64,000 nt of DNA, from contig NZ_AZAJ01000001.1 in assembly GCF_000504205.1 (NCBI RefSeq), forward strand, positions 1,214,879-1,278,878, written 5' to 3'. The stretch comes from Methanolobus tindarius DSM 2278. Lineage in GTDB: Archaea; Halobacteriota; Methanosarcinia; Methanosarcinales; Methanosarcinaceae. This document shows, piece by piece, positions 36,063 to 43,283 of this stretch. Under the pieces are notes generated by a model that saw only the letters and a list, made by a program, of their open reading frames with translations, did not search any database and was not told the DNA's origin. The position numbers were made by a program, and so were the translations under genes. How positions within the stretch are numbered: position 1 is the first letter of the stretch; each line of letters opens with the position of its first letter.

Positions 36063-36386
36063 TCACATATTGAAGACCTGAAAGTGTCTGAAAGCCTGCA
36101 TGTGGTTCTCGAAATGCTCACAGGCAATATCATAGCTTCCCCATCCACAGGCATTCCCTAGGATGATGTGCTTAAGTACAATATCAGGAAGCAAGTCAGT
36201 TGATTGTGTTTCAATGAAGGACTGAACGTCAAGTGAGGTCAATGCACCTGTTCTCAGAGTTTTGCGATATTCATTGATTCTGTTGTAGAGGTCTTCTTCA
36301 CTTTGGATGGGTGTGTCGTTCATAGAAGTTGGTATGTAGGCAGTATATATGCTGATACTCCAAGCAGGTTGAAAGTATTCATTCAT
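36063..36386 (-). CDS. Hypothetical 107-residue protein
   Basis: An ATG at 36386 opens a 107-codon frame with no recognised domain. The middle (SEEDLYNRINEYRKTLRTGALTS) is helical, and a Cys/Trp/Gly cluster GNACGWGSYD lies at about residues 77-86. No ribosome binding site is obvious, so it may be a minor or remnant gene. Confidence 0.42.
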   Translation of the reverse strand: MNEYFQPAWSISIYTAYIPTSMNDTPIQSEEDLYNRINEYRKTLRTGALTSLDVQSFIETQSTDLLPDIVLKHIILGNACGWGSYDIACEHFENHMQAFRHFQVFNM

Positions 36387-36564
36387 CTATCAAACAGATT
36401 TCACATTCTCATGACAAAAATACCGGCAACACATCACAATTCCAGAAGATGCATATATTTATCGTTTAGCTATCTGCAACAACAATCCTATAATCTCGGA
36501 TTAGATATCTTTAACATATATAATTTTATAGAGTATATATTCCTCATTATAGGTGATGATTAAA

Positions 36565-37236
36565 TTGTCTGAAGATGAAAGAGCTTATTTAGATTTCGAA
36601 AGAATCCGTAATGAACATATTGATTTTTATAAAGACTATACTTCATTTGATGATTTCAATGACAAAAAGAAGGAATGTTTCTTCACTGATAATTTAAAAA
36701 TCTTCTCTCAATACATATATCTAATTAATTCTCTGAGAAATGAAAATATAATAGACATGAAAATCAACTATTCATTGTTTGGTATGGCCTATGAATTTCT
36801 TCTAAAAATATGTGCCTTAAAGATAAATTGGGATGAATATTTTGAATCCTATAAAACAAACCATAGAAATCGAAATTATAACTATGTAAAAGAATATGTA
36901 TTGGCAGATTTGGATAACAAATTAAGTTCGGAACAATATCAGCGTTCTGAAGAAATAATGACATTTGTTCAACTTCAAAGAAATCACTTTGTTCATAATC
37001 TTTTTAAAGGCATGGACCACTATGCAATTCCAAAGCAAATGTATGAATTAATAGCGGTTTTAGTTGTTATTTACAAATTGAGTTTACCTAAAGAAGTTGT
37101 AGCTTACATACAAAATGGCATTAATAACAATAGTTTTTCCCATGGAATGGACTTTAAAGAAGTAGGATTTGAAGTCTACACTGATAAATTGAGTGACTAT
37201 GCCCTAGATATACCACTTTTCAATGATTATTGGTAA
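36565..37236 (+). CDS. HEPN-like protein
   Basis: The 223-residue helical protein contains QRNHFVHN (about residues 138-145), an R-x4-H motif as in HEPN RNase domains, preceded by a long helix ending QRSEEIMTFVQL. HEPN proteins act in toxin-antitoxin and abortive-infection systems by cutting RNA. No nucleotidyltransferase antitoxin is next to it. I use TTG at 36565 because GGTGAT lies seven bases upstream; ATG at 36556 overlaps that site. Activity is inference. Confidence 0.55.
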   Translation: MSEDERAYLDFERIRNEHIDFYKDYTSFDDFNDKKKECFFTDNLKIFSQYIYLINSLRNENIIDMKINYSLFGMAYEFLLKICALKINWDEYFESYKTNHRNRNYNYVKEYVLADLDNKLSSEQYQRSEEIMTFVQLQRNHFVHNLFKGMDHYAIPKQMYELIAVLVVIYKLSLPKEVVAYIQNGINNNSFSHGMDFKEVGFEVYTDKLSDYALDIPLFNDYW

Positions 37237-37305
37237 AATAATGTTGTTTACTTTCCCATAAAGGCTTCCACATATAATTGCAAAGAATAGACTCAAAACC
37301 AGCAC

Positions 37306-37647
37306 TCATTGAATCTTAGTAAGCTTGTACTTTACTGGTTTTTCGATTACTTCTAACTTTGCTCTTTTGATATTGTTTTTATCAATCCATTCATGTAGAT
37401 AATTAGTTCCTTTCACATTTTTGTTATCGTAGGCTGTCCGTAAATGCTTACATTTAGAAAAAAAGGAGTCAGGTAGATGAGAATAGAATGTTTTGCCATC
37501 AATTTCAATCTCTATGTCCCTATTAGTTTCATCGAACAAATTATGTGCATCTTTTCCAATTTCAACTTGATATCTTTTATTTGGACCATGCCAGCTTATC
37601 CCACAATCACGATACATTTTGAACACCTTATGCTCTATATTGTTCAA
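37306..37647 (-). CDS. Hypothetical protein, possibly N-terminally truncated
   Basis: The 113-residue frame has no good start: the first candidate is TTG at 37647 without a ribosome binding site, and the homologous-looking frame continues upstream (EFL) to a stop about 40 bases before it. The basic protein contains a strand-rich segment RDIEIEIDGKTFYSHLP. No family was recognised. It may be the 3' part of a broken gene. Confidence 0.38.
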   Translation of the reverse strand: MNNIEHKVFKMYRDCGISWHGPNKRYQVEIGKDAHNLFDETNRDIEIEIDGKTFYSHLPDSFFSKCKHLRTAYDNKNVKGTNYLHEWIDKNNIKRAKLEVIEKPVKYKLTKIQ

Positions 37648-37951
37648 GAATTCAGATAAATCCTGCTGTCTGTGGAGATTTCAGGCACTTTTCCTTGCAT
37701 TGATAGCTCTGATACATTCAGGGTCTGAAACCCAACATTGCAAACATTGCAAATCACATCAGTAGGTCTCTTACTGTTGGTTTTGTGGTTCTATGTTGTT
37801 CATTGTCGTTGCTGTAGATGAGTGTTGTCACTGTAGTCAGCGTCCAAATCAACGACACCTAAATACACACAGCCCGATTGCATGCGATAAAATCTTAAAA
37901 TCGAGGACAGCAGCATTAACCACTAAGGTCACTTTTCACTCTTAGTAGATT
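37648..37951. other. Intergenic region, no gene seen
   Basis: A 304-bp stretch with no supported frame. A segment near 37900-37925 looks superficially like a tRNA D-arm on the minus strand, but no acceptor or T-arm pairing follows. Confidence 0.4.
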
Positions 37952-38368
37952 TCAAAAATTGCAGGTCAATTCTCCGATAACTTCACCATTCTTTCGTATC
38001 AGATTGCAATTTACCATTCGTGTTGTTCTTGCAGCCCTTTCACTGCTCCTAGATGGTTTCATATGCTGTTTGTACCACTCAACAGGAACTTTATAGATGG
38101 TATAATTGTGAATATCATCTTCCTGTTTCTCTTTGTTTTCGAGTACTGCAACAATGCTCTGAATATTTTCAAGAACGTTTAGTGTTACACCTACAGCTGA
38201 AGTCTTCTTATGTGCCGACTTCAATACAACCCTTTGACCGTCCAGAATGACTTCATTGCTCTTTGTTCCAGTATTCAATAGTTCTGTACCAAGATTTTGA
38301 GCTGCATATACAGCCATACGATGACCGAAATTATTCCCAGCTCTGCCCGTATTTTTATTTTGTCCCAT
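37952..38368 (-). CDS. Small partner protein coupled to the SIR2-like gene
   Basis: The ATG at 38368 lies 11 bases after the SIR2-like stop and is preceded by GAGGGTG, so it is probably co-translated with it. The 138-residue basic protein has an N-terminal helix (GHRMAVYAAQNLGTELL), a strand pair SNEVILDGQRVVLKSA and a C-terminal basic tail (RSSERAARTTRMV). The D...K pattern on adjacent strands could be a divergent nuclease core, but this is weak. No family was recognised. Confidence 0.55.
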   Translation of the reverse strand: MGQNKNTGRAGNNFGHRMAVYAAQNLGTELLNTGTKSNEVILDGQRVVLKSAHKKTSAVGVTLNVLENIQSIVAVLENKEKQEDDIHNYTIYKVPVEWYKQHMKPSRSSERAARTTRMVNCNLIRKNGEVIGELTCNF

Positions 38369-38379
38369 ATATCGCACCC

Positions 38380-39516
38380 TCACAAGTATTGTTCTAAATT
38401 TCCTGCAAACTCTTCGAAGCCTATTGGACAGTATTTAACATCACCGAATAATCTCTTATATCTGTCATGGACACCCTTGCTTGCCATGTTTTCTTGTACG
38501 TTTTCATCCATATTTTCATCATTGTCATTTTCGCTATAATGTTCGTTTTTTTTGTCAATAATGATAATTTTAGGATGAATTCCATTTTGTCTAAACAATG
38601 ACCTTTTCAGCAAGTATTGAATATGTATATCAGCTTCAGGCATAGAATATCCAATGAAGTATATTCGTGTAGCATTTTGGAGCACCTTTTCTGCTTGGAG
38701 CCAAATAGACACAAGGAATGGATTCTCATAAGCTTTTGTAAAAGTAGGTGGGACAACTATTGGTTTTTGTTCAGATGCACCATCTTTACAAAAAGGAGAA
38801 TCACAGGGTTCTGAATCTTTGAATATATCATCCACGATACCTTTCCTTTTTGGTGTTATTTTTATTGAATTGCATGTTGGACAATATATCCAATTCAGGC
38901 TCCCATGTAGTTTCAGCAAAGGAACATTTTTTACCCTTGGAACGGACCAAGTATCATCATTTTGATGCCTACTTCTTCTATGTTTTTCATTTCGAAATCT
39001 TATTCCATAGTTAAGGTCAATATTAGAAGCTCCTCTATCGCCGAGTTTTGTCAATGCATTGTCAAGTAATATGTCATAATTTAAGCTTATAAAACTGCAT
39101 TTATTCCATCTACCAGGATACATGGTTAATAAATTGTCAACAAAATCATGATGATAGCCTCGTGGATTTTGTAATTTTTCGTATAAAACACTACATATGC
39201 AGTAAATTAAATTATCTCGGAGGGAGCTAAGTTTTTTAACATCCCACTTAGGTGACATGTTTTCCTGTTTTTGTAATGCAATATCAATTGGTCCAAGAAC
39301 TTCTTCAAAAGTAGGGAGATTTGAAATCTCACAGTTGTTGTGGTAAATATCACTTAAGTATTCTTTCACCATTTTCACTTTATTATTACGAGGAAATTGC
39401 CTAAATGATTCCTCTAATAATTGATTAGTAATGATTCCTCCTTCAGGCTTGGATGCCCCTGCTCCAAAGAAGAAAACAACTTTCTCTTCATCCCAATTTA
39501 TTACCCCATCATTCAT
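38380..39516 (-). CDS. SIR2-like domain protein (probable defence NADase)
   Basis: The 378-residue protein has VVFFFGAGAS near the N-terminus (residues 13-22), SLNYDILLDNA, LLKLHGSLNW and the C-terminal FIGYSMPEADIHIQYLL, the usual set of motifs of stand-alone SIR2-like domains in antiviral systems. A four-cysteine knuckle (CPTC...C...C, about residues 200-245) follows the LHGS motif. Such proteins usually deplete NAD+ on infection. The ATG at 39516 is used; an upstream TTG is in frame. It forms a two-gene unit with 37952-38368. Confidence 0.78.
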   Translation of the reverse strand: MNDGVINWDEEKVVFFFGAGASKPEGGIITNQLLEESFRQFPRNNKVKMVKEYLSDIYHNNCEISNLPTFEEVLGPIDIALQKQENMSPKWDVKKLSSLRDNLIYCICSVLYEKLQNPRGYHHDFVDNLLTMYPGRWNKCSFISLNYDILLDNALTKLGDRGASNIDLNYGIRFRNEKHRRSRHQNDDTWSVPRVKNVPLLKLHGSLNWIYCPTCNSIKITPKRKGIVDDIFKDSEPCDSPFCKDGASEQKPIVVPPTFTKAYENPFLVSIWLQAEKVLQNATRIYFIGYSMPEADIHIQYLLKRSLFRQNGIHPKIIIIDKKNEHYSENDNDENMDENVQENMASKGVHDRYKRLFGDVKYCPIGFEEFAGNLEQYL

Positions 39517-39724
39517 AATATGGATTATATTAAACAATGGTATTTACGTATGCCGAAATAATTTTACTCGGTATTTATCTTCTTTCCAATAAGCTGAAGC
39601 ATTTGGAATAGTAAGGTTCTTGGCAGTATGTAGAAAGTTATATTCCATCTTTTTAGTCGTAAGTATCAATTCGAAAAATACTTAATGAATATGTAATTTG
39701 CTTTATTGTAAGGGGGTTTCCAAA

Positions 39725-40546
39725 TTGAATTATTGGAGAATGTCTTTTAGATTGGGAAGCAATGGTGTCGAGGTATGGGAGCAATGTAGGAAGCAAGGAA
39801 TTGCTGCTATGGGTTACTACTACAATGGTGAACCTGTTGTAGGCGATTGCAGAAATATCACTGAAAAAGAATTTGATGCTATATGGAGAGAATCAGGTGT
39901 TAGGTCAAGAACCGGTAAAAGCAGTCTCAAACATGTTGTGTTCCATATGAAGGAAGGCGATGTAATCTACGCTAAGAAAGGAACTGAAATCGTTGGCAAA
40001 GGCAAGATTGCTGAAGAATATGACTATAAACCGGGTATTGTAAAGCAAGATGGTGTTAGATGGGAACATTATGTAAAAGTGGATTGGAACACCGATTTCA
40101 AACCGTTTGTTCTTGACCTTAGTGCCAATCAACATACAGTGCTCAAAATCAATCAAGAACGCCTTGCAAGAATTCGTGAAAAAGAATATGGTACTGATAT
40201 TAATTTAACTCCTGATATTATCGATGAAGTGGCGAGTGCAGAGGAAGGCAAGAAGTATATCAGGGAAGCAAGCTTCAGGCAAAGGAACCGTAAGCTCATT
40301 GAGCAAAAGAAAGCCAATTCAGATTATCGGTGTGAAGTATGTGGAATGCGTTATGAAGATGTTTATGGCGAAATTGGAAAGGATTACATTATTGCTCATC
40401 ATCTAGAACCAATAGGTAATAGGGACGAAGCTGCCAAGACGACACTTGATGATATTGCTCTTGTCTGCTCAAACTGCCATGATATGCTTCATAAGACTAA
40501 TCCACCAATGAGTATAGAAGAACTACGAACTCAATTATATCAGTGA
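39725..40546 (+). CDS. EVE-like domain fused to HNH endonuclease
   Basis: The 273-residue protein starts NYWRMSFRLGSNGVEVWEQCRKQ and continues with MKEGDVIYAKKGTEIVGKGKI, the pattern of EVE/PUA-like modified-base readers. The C-terminus is an HNH nuclease: CEVCG...IIAHHLEPIG...LVCSNCHDMLHK. This is the layout of modification-dependent (type IV-like) restriction enzymes. GGGGG eight bases upstream supports TTG at 39725; an ATG at 39740 is the alternative. It diverges from the SIR2-like gene. Confidence 0.75.
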   Translation: MNYWRMSFRLGSNGVEVWEQCRKQGIAAMGYYYNGEPVVGDCRNITEKEFDAIWRESGVRSRTGKSSLKHVVFHMKEGDVIYAKKGTEIVGKGKIAEEYDYKPGIVKQDGVRWEHYVKVDWNTDFKPFVLDLSANQHTVLKINQERLARIREKEYGTDINLTPDIIDEVASAEEGKKYIREASFRQRNRKLIEQKKANSDYRCEVCGMRYEDVYGEIGKDYIIAHHLEPIGNRDEAAKTTLDDIALVCSNCHDMLHKTNPPMSIEELRTQLYQ

Positions 40547-40707
40547 ATTAAAGGGTTCCAATAATGCAACATTCCGTATCTTTCGTTTCATTTTTGCGTA
40601 TAGGATGATTTTAGCCATATTTTAAAACCCGGATACCTTAGAGCCTTTGGATTTTAAATTAAAGCACGCAGGAAACGTTTTTAAAGAAGATGTTTCATTT
40701 TCAAATT

Positions 40708-41274
40708 ATGAAGTATTCAAAAGAATGGTTGCGCCCGGATGAGGCAAAGAAGATACTCAACATACCTGACCTCGAAGAAAAGTATGAAATTTGGGTCATT
40801 CTCATGTATTTCCCGGCCCTCCGTGTGACTGAGGCCATACACATTAGACCCAGAGACCTAGATTTGAGGGGTGAATGCGTGGAAATCTGGAAGGGTAAGG
40901 GTAAGAAAGGTGAACTACAGAAAGCACCCTGTGAACTGCATATCCTGAAGAGGATAAAGAGATATTGCGAACACCATGACCTCAAAGACACCGATTACAT
41001 AATGTTCAGCAATAAGTCCGACAAGGTTACACGGTCACATGTCTATAAGGTCGTCAATAAACTCTGTGAACGTGCCGGAATCGACAAGAGAATAGGCACA
41101 CACACTTTCCGCAGGTCAAGGGCTGAACACCTGTTGGATAATGGCCTCGAACTGACCTATGTCAGTAAGTTCCTGAGACACAAGAACATCAGCACAACTA
41201 TGGCTTATCTCGATATCAGTGTTGCAGATATTCAGAGAGAATTAGAGAAAATAGAGATGCCTGTGATTGTTTGA
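40708..41274 (+). CDS. Short XerC/D-like tyrosine recombinase
   Basis: The 188-residue protein contains only the catalytic domain: Arg in ALRVTEAIHI, Lys in KGKGKKGE, HTFRRSR, LRHKN and the Tyr in TMAYLDIS. The N-terminal core-binding domain of full Xer proteins is missing. Similar short recombinases are common in archaeal mobile regions. It marks the right end of the island. An ATG at 40690 is in frame; I prefer 40708 from the position of TTTTTAAAG. Confidence 0.82.
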   Translation: MKYSKEWLRPDEAKKILNIPDLEEKYEIWVILMYFPALRVTEAIHIRPRDLDLRGECVEIWKGKGKKGELQKAPCELHILKRIKRYCEHHDLKDTDYIMFSNKSDKVTRSHVYKVVNKLCERAGIDKRIGTHTFRRSRAEHLLDNGLELTYVSKFLRHKNISTTMAYLDISVADIQRELEKIEMPVIV

Positions 41275-41416
41275 TGTCGTGCTGAGCAGGGTAAATTCGC
41301 CCAGAGAGCATCTTTTTTTGACATCTTGAAGGTTGATTGCTTCAACTGGAATAAATGCCTTAAAACGAGTTTTGCGGTTTCATTATCAGCGGATTTAGTA
41401 CCTTTTGTATATTATT

Positions 41417-41450
41417 GATATATTATCGAATATTATAATTGTACAATTGG
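41417..41450. repeat. 34-bp sequence matching the MerR promoter in inverted orientation
   Basis: The reverse complement agrees with 14265-14298 at 30 of 34 positions. Here the sequence has no regulator gene behind it. It lies 143 bp after the recombinase stop in a gene-free 283-bp gap. Confidence 0.5.
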
Positions 41451-41530
41451 TATCCGATCGAATTTCATCTTGGTCAACACAGAATTGAGTTGTAAATATT
41501 TAATGTGATTTTTTCTGACACGGGTCAGAG

Positions 41531-41575
41531 TTTGACAGAAATAAATAATTGATGTTTCTAAACTATATTCTGCAA
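41531..41575. repeat. 45-bp imperfect direct repeat, right copy
   Basis: Matches 13394-13438 at 39 of 45 positions. This copy overlaps the last codons and stop (41558) of the adjacent minus-strand gene, the kind of place where integrases often act. Confidence 0.5.
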
Positions 41576-42145
41576 TATTCTGTAAGTAGCTTTTACTTCC
41601 TCACTGATATTTTCAACACGCTTTCCTGAAGGAACGAACATTACATGTGTCCCGTTGGATTCAATTGTATAATTTCGCCCGATTTTCTCTGCCAGAGATT
41701 CATCCATAAAAGAAGAATCTCCGTCCAAGGAGAAGTATTTGTTATAAGCATTTTTAGAGAGCGGTGAACGAGGCTGCAACTCAAAAACAGGAGCATTTTT
41801 CTTAAAAATAATACCAGATGACTTAAAAGTACCTCCATGAGAACTTGCAGAACCGGTTATAAAATAACCAATAACTATTGTGATATCAAAAAATATCACC
41901 TGCAAGCCATCATATGTACCTGTGAAAACATTGTACACTTTTTGTTTGTTTCCAAGCTGAGTCTGTTCAAAACCAAGAGATGTAACCATTTCTTTTGAAT
42001 CTGGTTCAAGTCCCATCTCTTTTGCCTGTTTTATCAGGTTTTTTGCTCTGCGTTTCTCATTAAGAATTGTAATGACAATTGCCAGCAGGATAACTATAAC
42101 AACAAAGCCTGCAAATCCAATAATGAAAATTAGTCTGAAGTCCAT
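41558..42145 (-). CDS. Membrane-anchored protein, function unknown
   Basis: The 195-residue protein has one strong N-terminal membrane helix (residues 5-28) followed by a basic stretch and a soluble domain of mixed strands and helices (YNVFTGTYDGLQVIFFDITIV). No family was recognised. Its composition is more like core genes, so it may mark the right flank of the island. Confidence 0.65.
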   Translation of the reverse strand: MDFRLIFIIGFAGFVVIVILLAIVITILNEKRRAKNLIKQAKEMGLEPDSKEMVTSLGFEQTQLGNKQKVYNVFTGTYDGLQVIFFDITIVIGYFITGSASSHGGTFKSSGIIFKKNAPVFELQPRSPLSKNAYNKYFSLDGDSSFMDESLAEKIGRNYTIESNGTHVMFVPSGKRVENISEEVKATYRILQNIV

Positions 42146-42240
42146 TTCACCCAGCTCTAAAAATTAATTATTATCCTATATAATGCTACTTTTTTACATA
42201 CACGTAATGTTTTTTAAATGTGATTGCTAATTGATATGTG

Positions 42241-43245
42241 ATGTTTGCTGAAAATGAATTTCAAAACATTGAAATTGAAATATATTCAGATGAAATACAT
42301 TCATTTAAAGATGAGAAAACAGGCCATGAATGGCTTTTCATGGGAGCTCTAATAGTTCCAATTCAAAACAAAAATGAGATATTAAATGATCTAAAAAACT
42401 TGAGATGTTTAGGTAATAATAAAGACTATGACAACGAAAATTGTCCCTACAAATGTAAATTCCATAAAAAAAACAATACTGAAATCCATTTTAAGGAATT
42501 GGACAACCACATGATAAGATGTATGATATCTAAAAAATGGATTAGATACCTTCGACTTCAAACCAAAAAGAGCCCTAAGTTCTACTTAAATATTTTAGGA
42601 ATAAATATAACAGGTTTTGACAAAGATGGCTTTGGAGGTAAAAACGAAAAATGGTATCTAAATTTATACAACCGATTCTACAGAACATTGTTGGAAGGTG
42701 CTTTTAGCCATAATTTGAAAAAGTACAACCAAATTACAATCTCTAAAATTTGCCATGATGTTGGGCCCCAAGAAAAGCATGATTATTTTAATTATCATAT
42801 TTTTCAAAAACTAATGGAAAAAGATCGCTATATTATTTCTGAAGACGGCTGCAATAAAGTGTTTGTCCCAACTATTGAGTTTATAGAATCTGATCACAGG
42901 AAAAGTGAACAGGAAGAATCAAATTTTATACAACTTGTTGATATCATTCTAGGTTCTACAAAACAATGTCTGTTCAATACATCTAAGAAGAAAGAGAAAA
43001 GAGAAGTGGCTTTTGAGTTTACTCCAATATTGGAGTCAATAATGTATGAAGAAAACAAAAGATATCTTTACAATCAGAGTAATTTTGAAAGATTATTTAG
43101 TATTTCTTTTTTCAAAAAAGGACTTGATTTGGATTTTCAAGAGAGATTTGCTGACGACGGAGATAAGTATAATAGTAAATTTTTCAATTATTTGCCAATA
43201 CGCAATAAAGATCCAAAAATGAAAACATTAGACGATTTTTACTAA
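42241..43245 (+). CDS. DUF3800-like protein
   Basis: The 334-residue protein has an early acidic strand IEIYSDEIHSF followed by WLFMGALIVP, then EIHFKEL and a late IQLVDIILGSTKQ, which resembles the RNase H-like DUF3800 family (SDES..., HxxEL, LADxxxG). DUF3800 genes are frequent in defence and mobile regions; function is unknown. AT-rich codon use resembles the island, so this may be cargo outside the right recombinase. Confidence 0.55.
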   Translation: MFAENEFQNIEIEIYSDEIHSFKDEKTGHEWLFMGALIVPIQNKNEILNDLKNLRCLGNNKDYDNENCPYKCKFHKKNNTEIHFKELDNHMIRCMISKKWIRYLRLQTKKSPKFYLNILGINITGFDKDGFGGKNEKWYLNLYNRFYRTLLEGAFSHNLKKYNQITISKICHDVGPQEKHDYFNYHIFQKLMEKDRYIISEDGCNKVFVPTIEFIESDHRKSEQEESNFIQLVDIILGSTKQCLFNTSKKKEKREVAFEFTPILESIMYEENKRYLYNQSNFERLFSISFFKKGLDLDFQERFADDGDKYNSKFFNYLPIRNKDPKMKTLDDFY

Positions 43246-43253
43246 AAAAAAAA

Positions 43254-43273
43254 GAAGAGAAAAAAATCTCTTC
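43254..43273. terminator. Bidirectional terminator between convergent genes
   Basis: GAAGAGA and TCTCTTC pair around an A-rich loop, with A-run upstream and T-rich sequence downstream, so it could serve both the DUF3800-like gene and the macroglobulin gene. Confidence 0.55.
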
Positions 43274-43283
43274 CTTTCTTCGA

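Noticed and set aside
37840-37935. Possible tRNA remnant on the minus strand (TAGTGGTTAA-like D-arm)
   Set aside because: No matching acceptor stem, anticodon stem or GGTTCGA-type T-arm follows, so it is probably chance.
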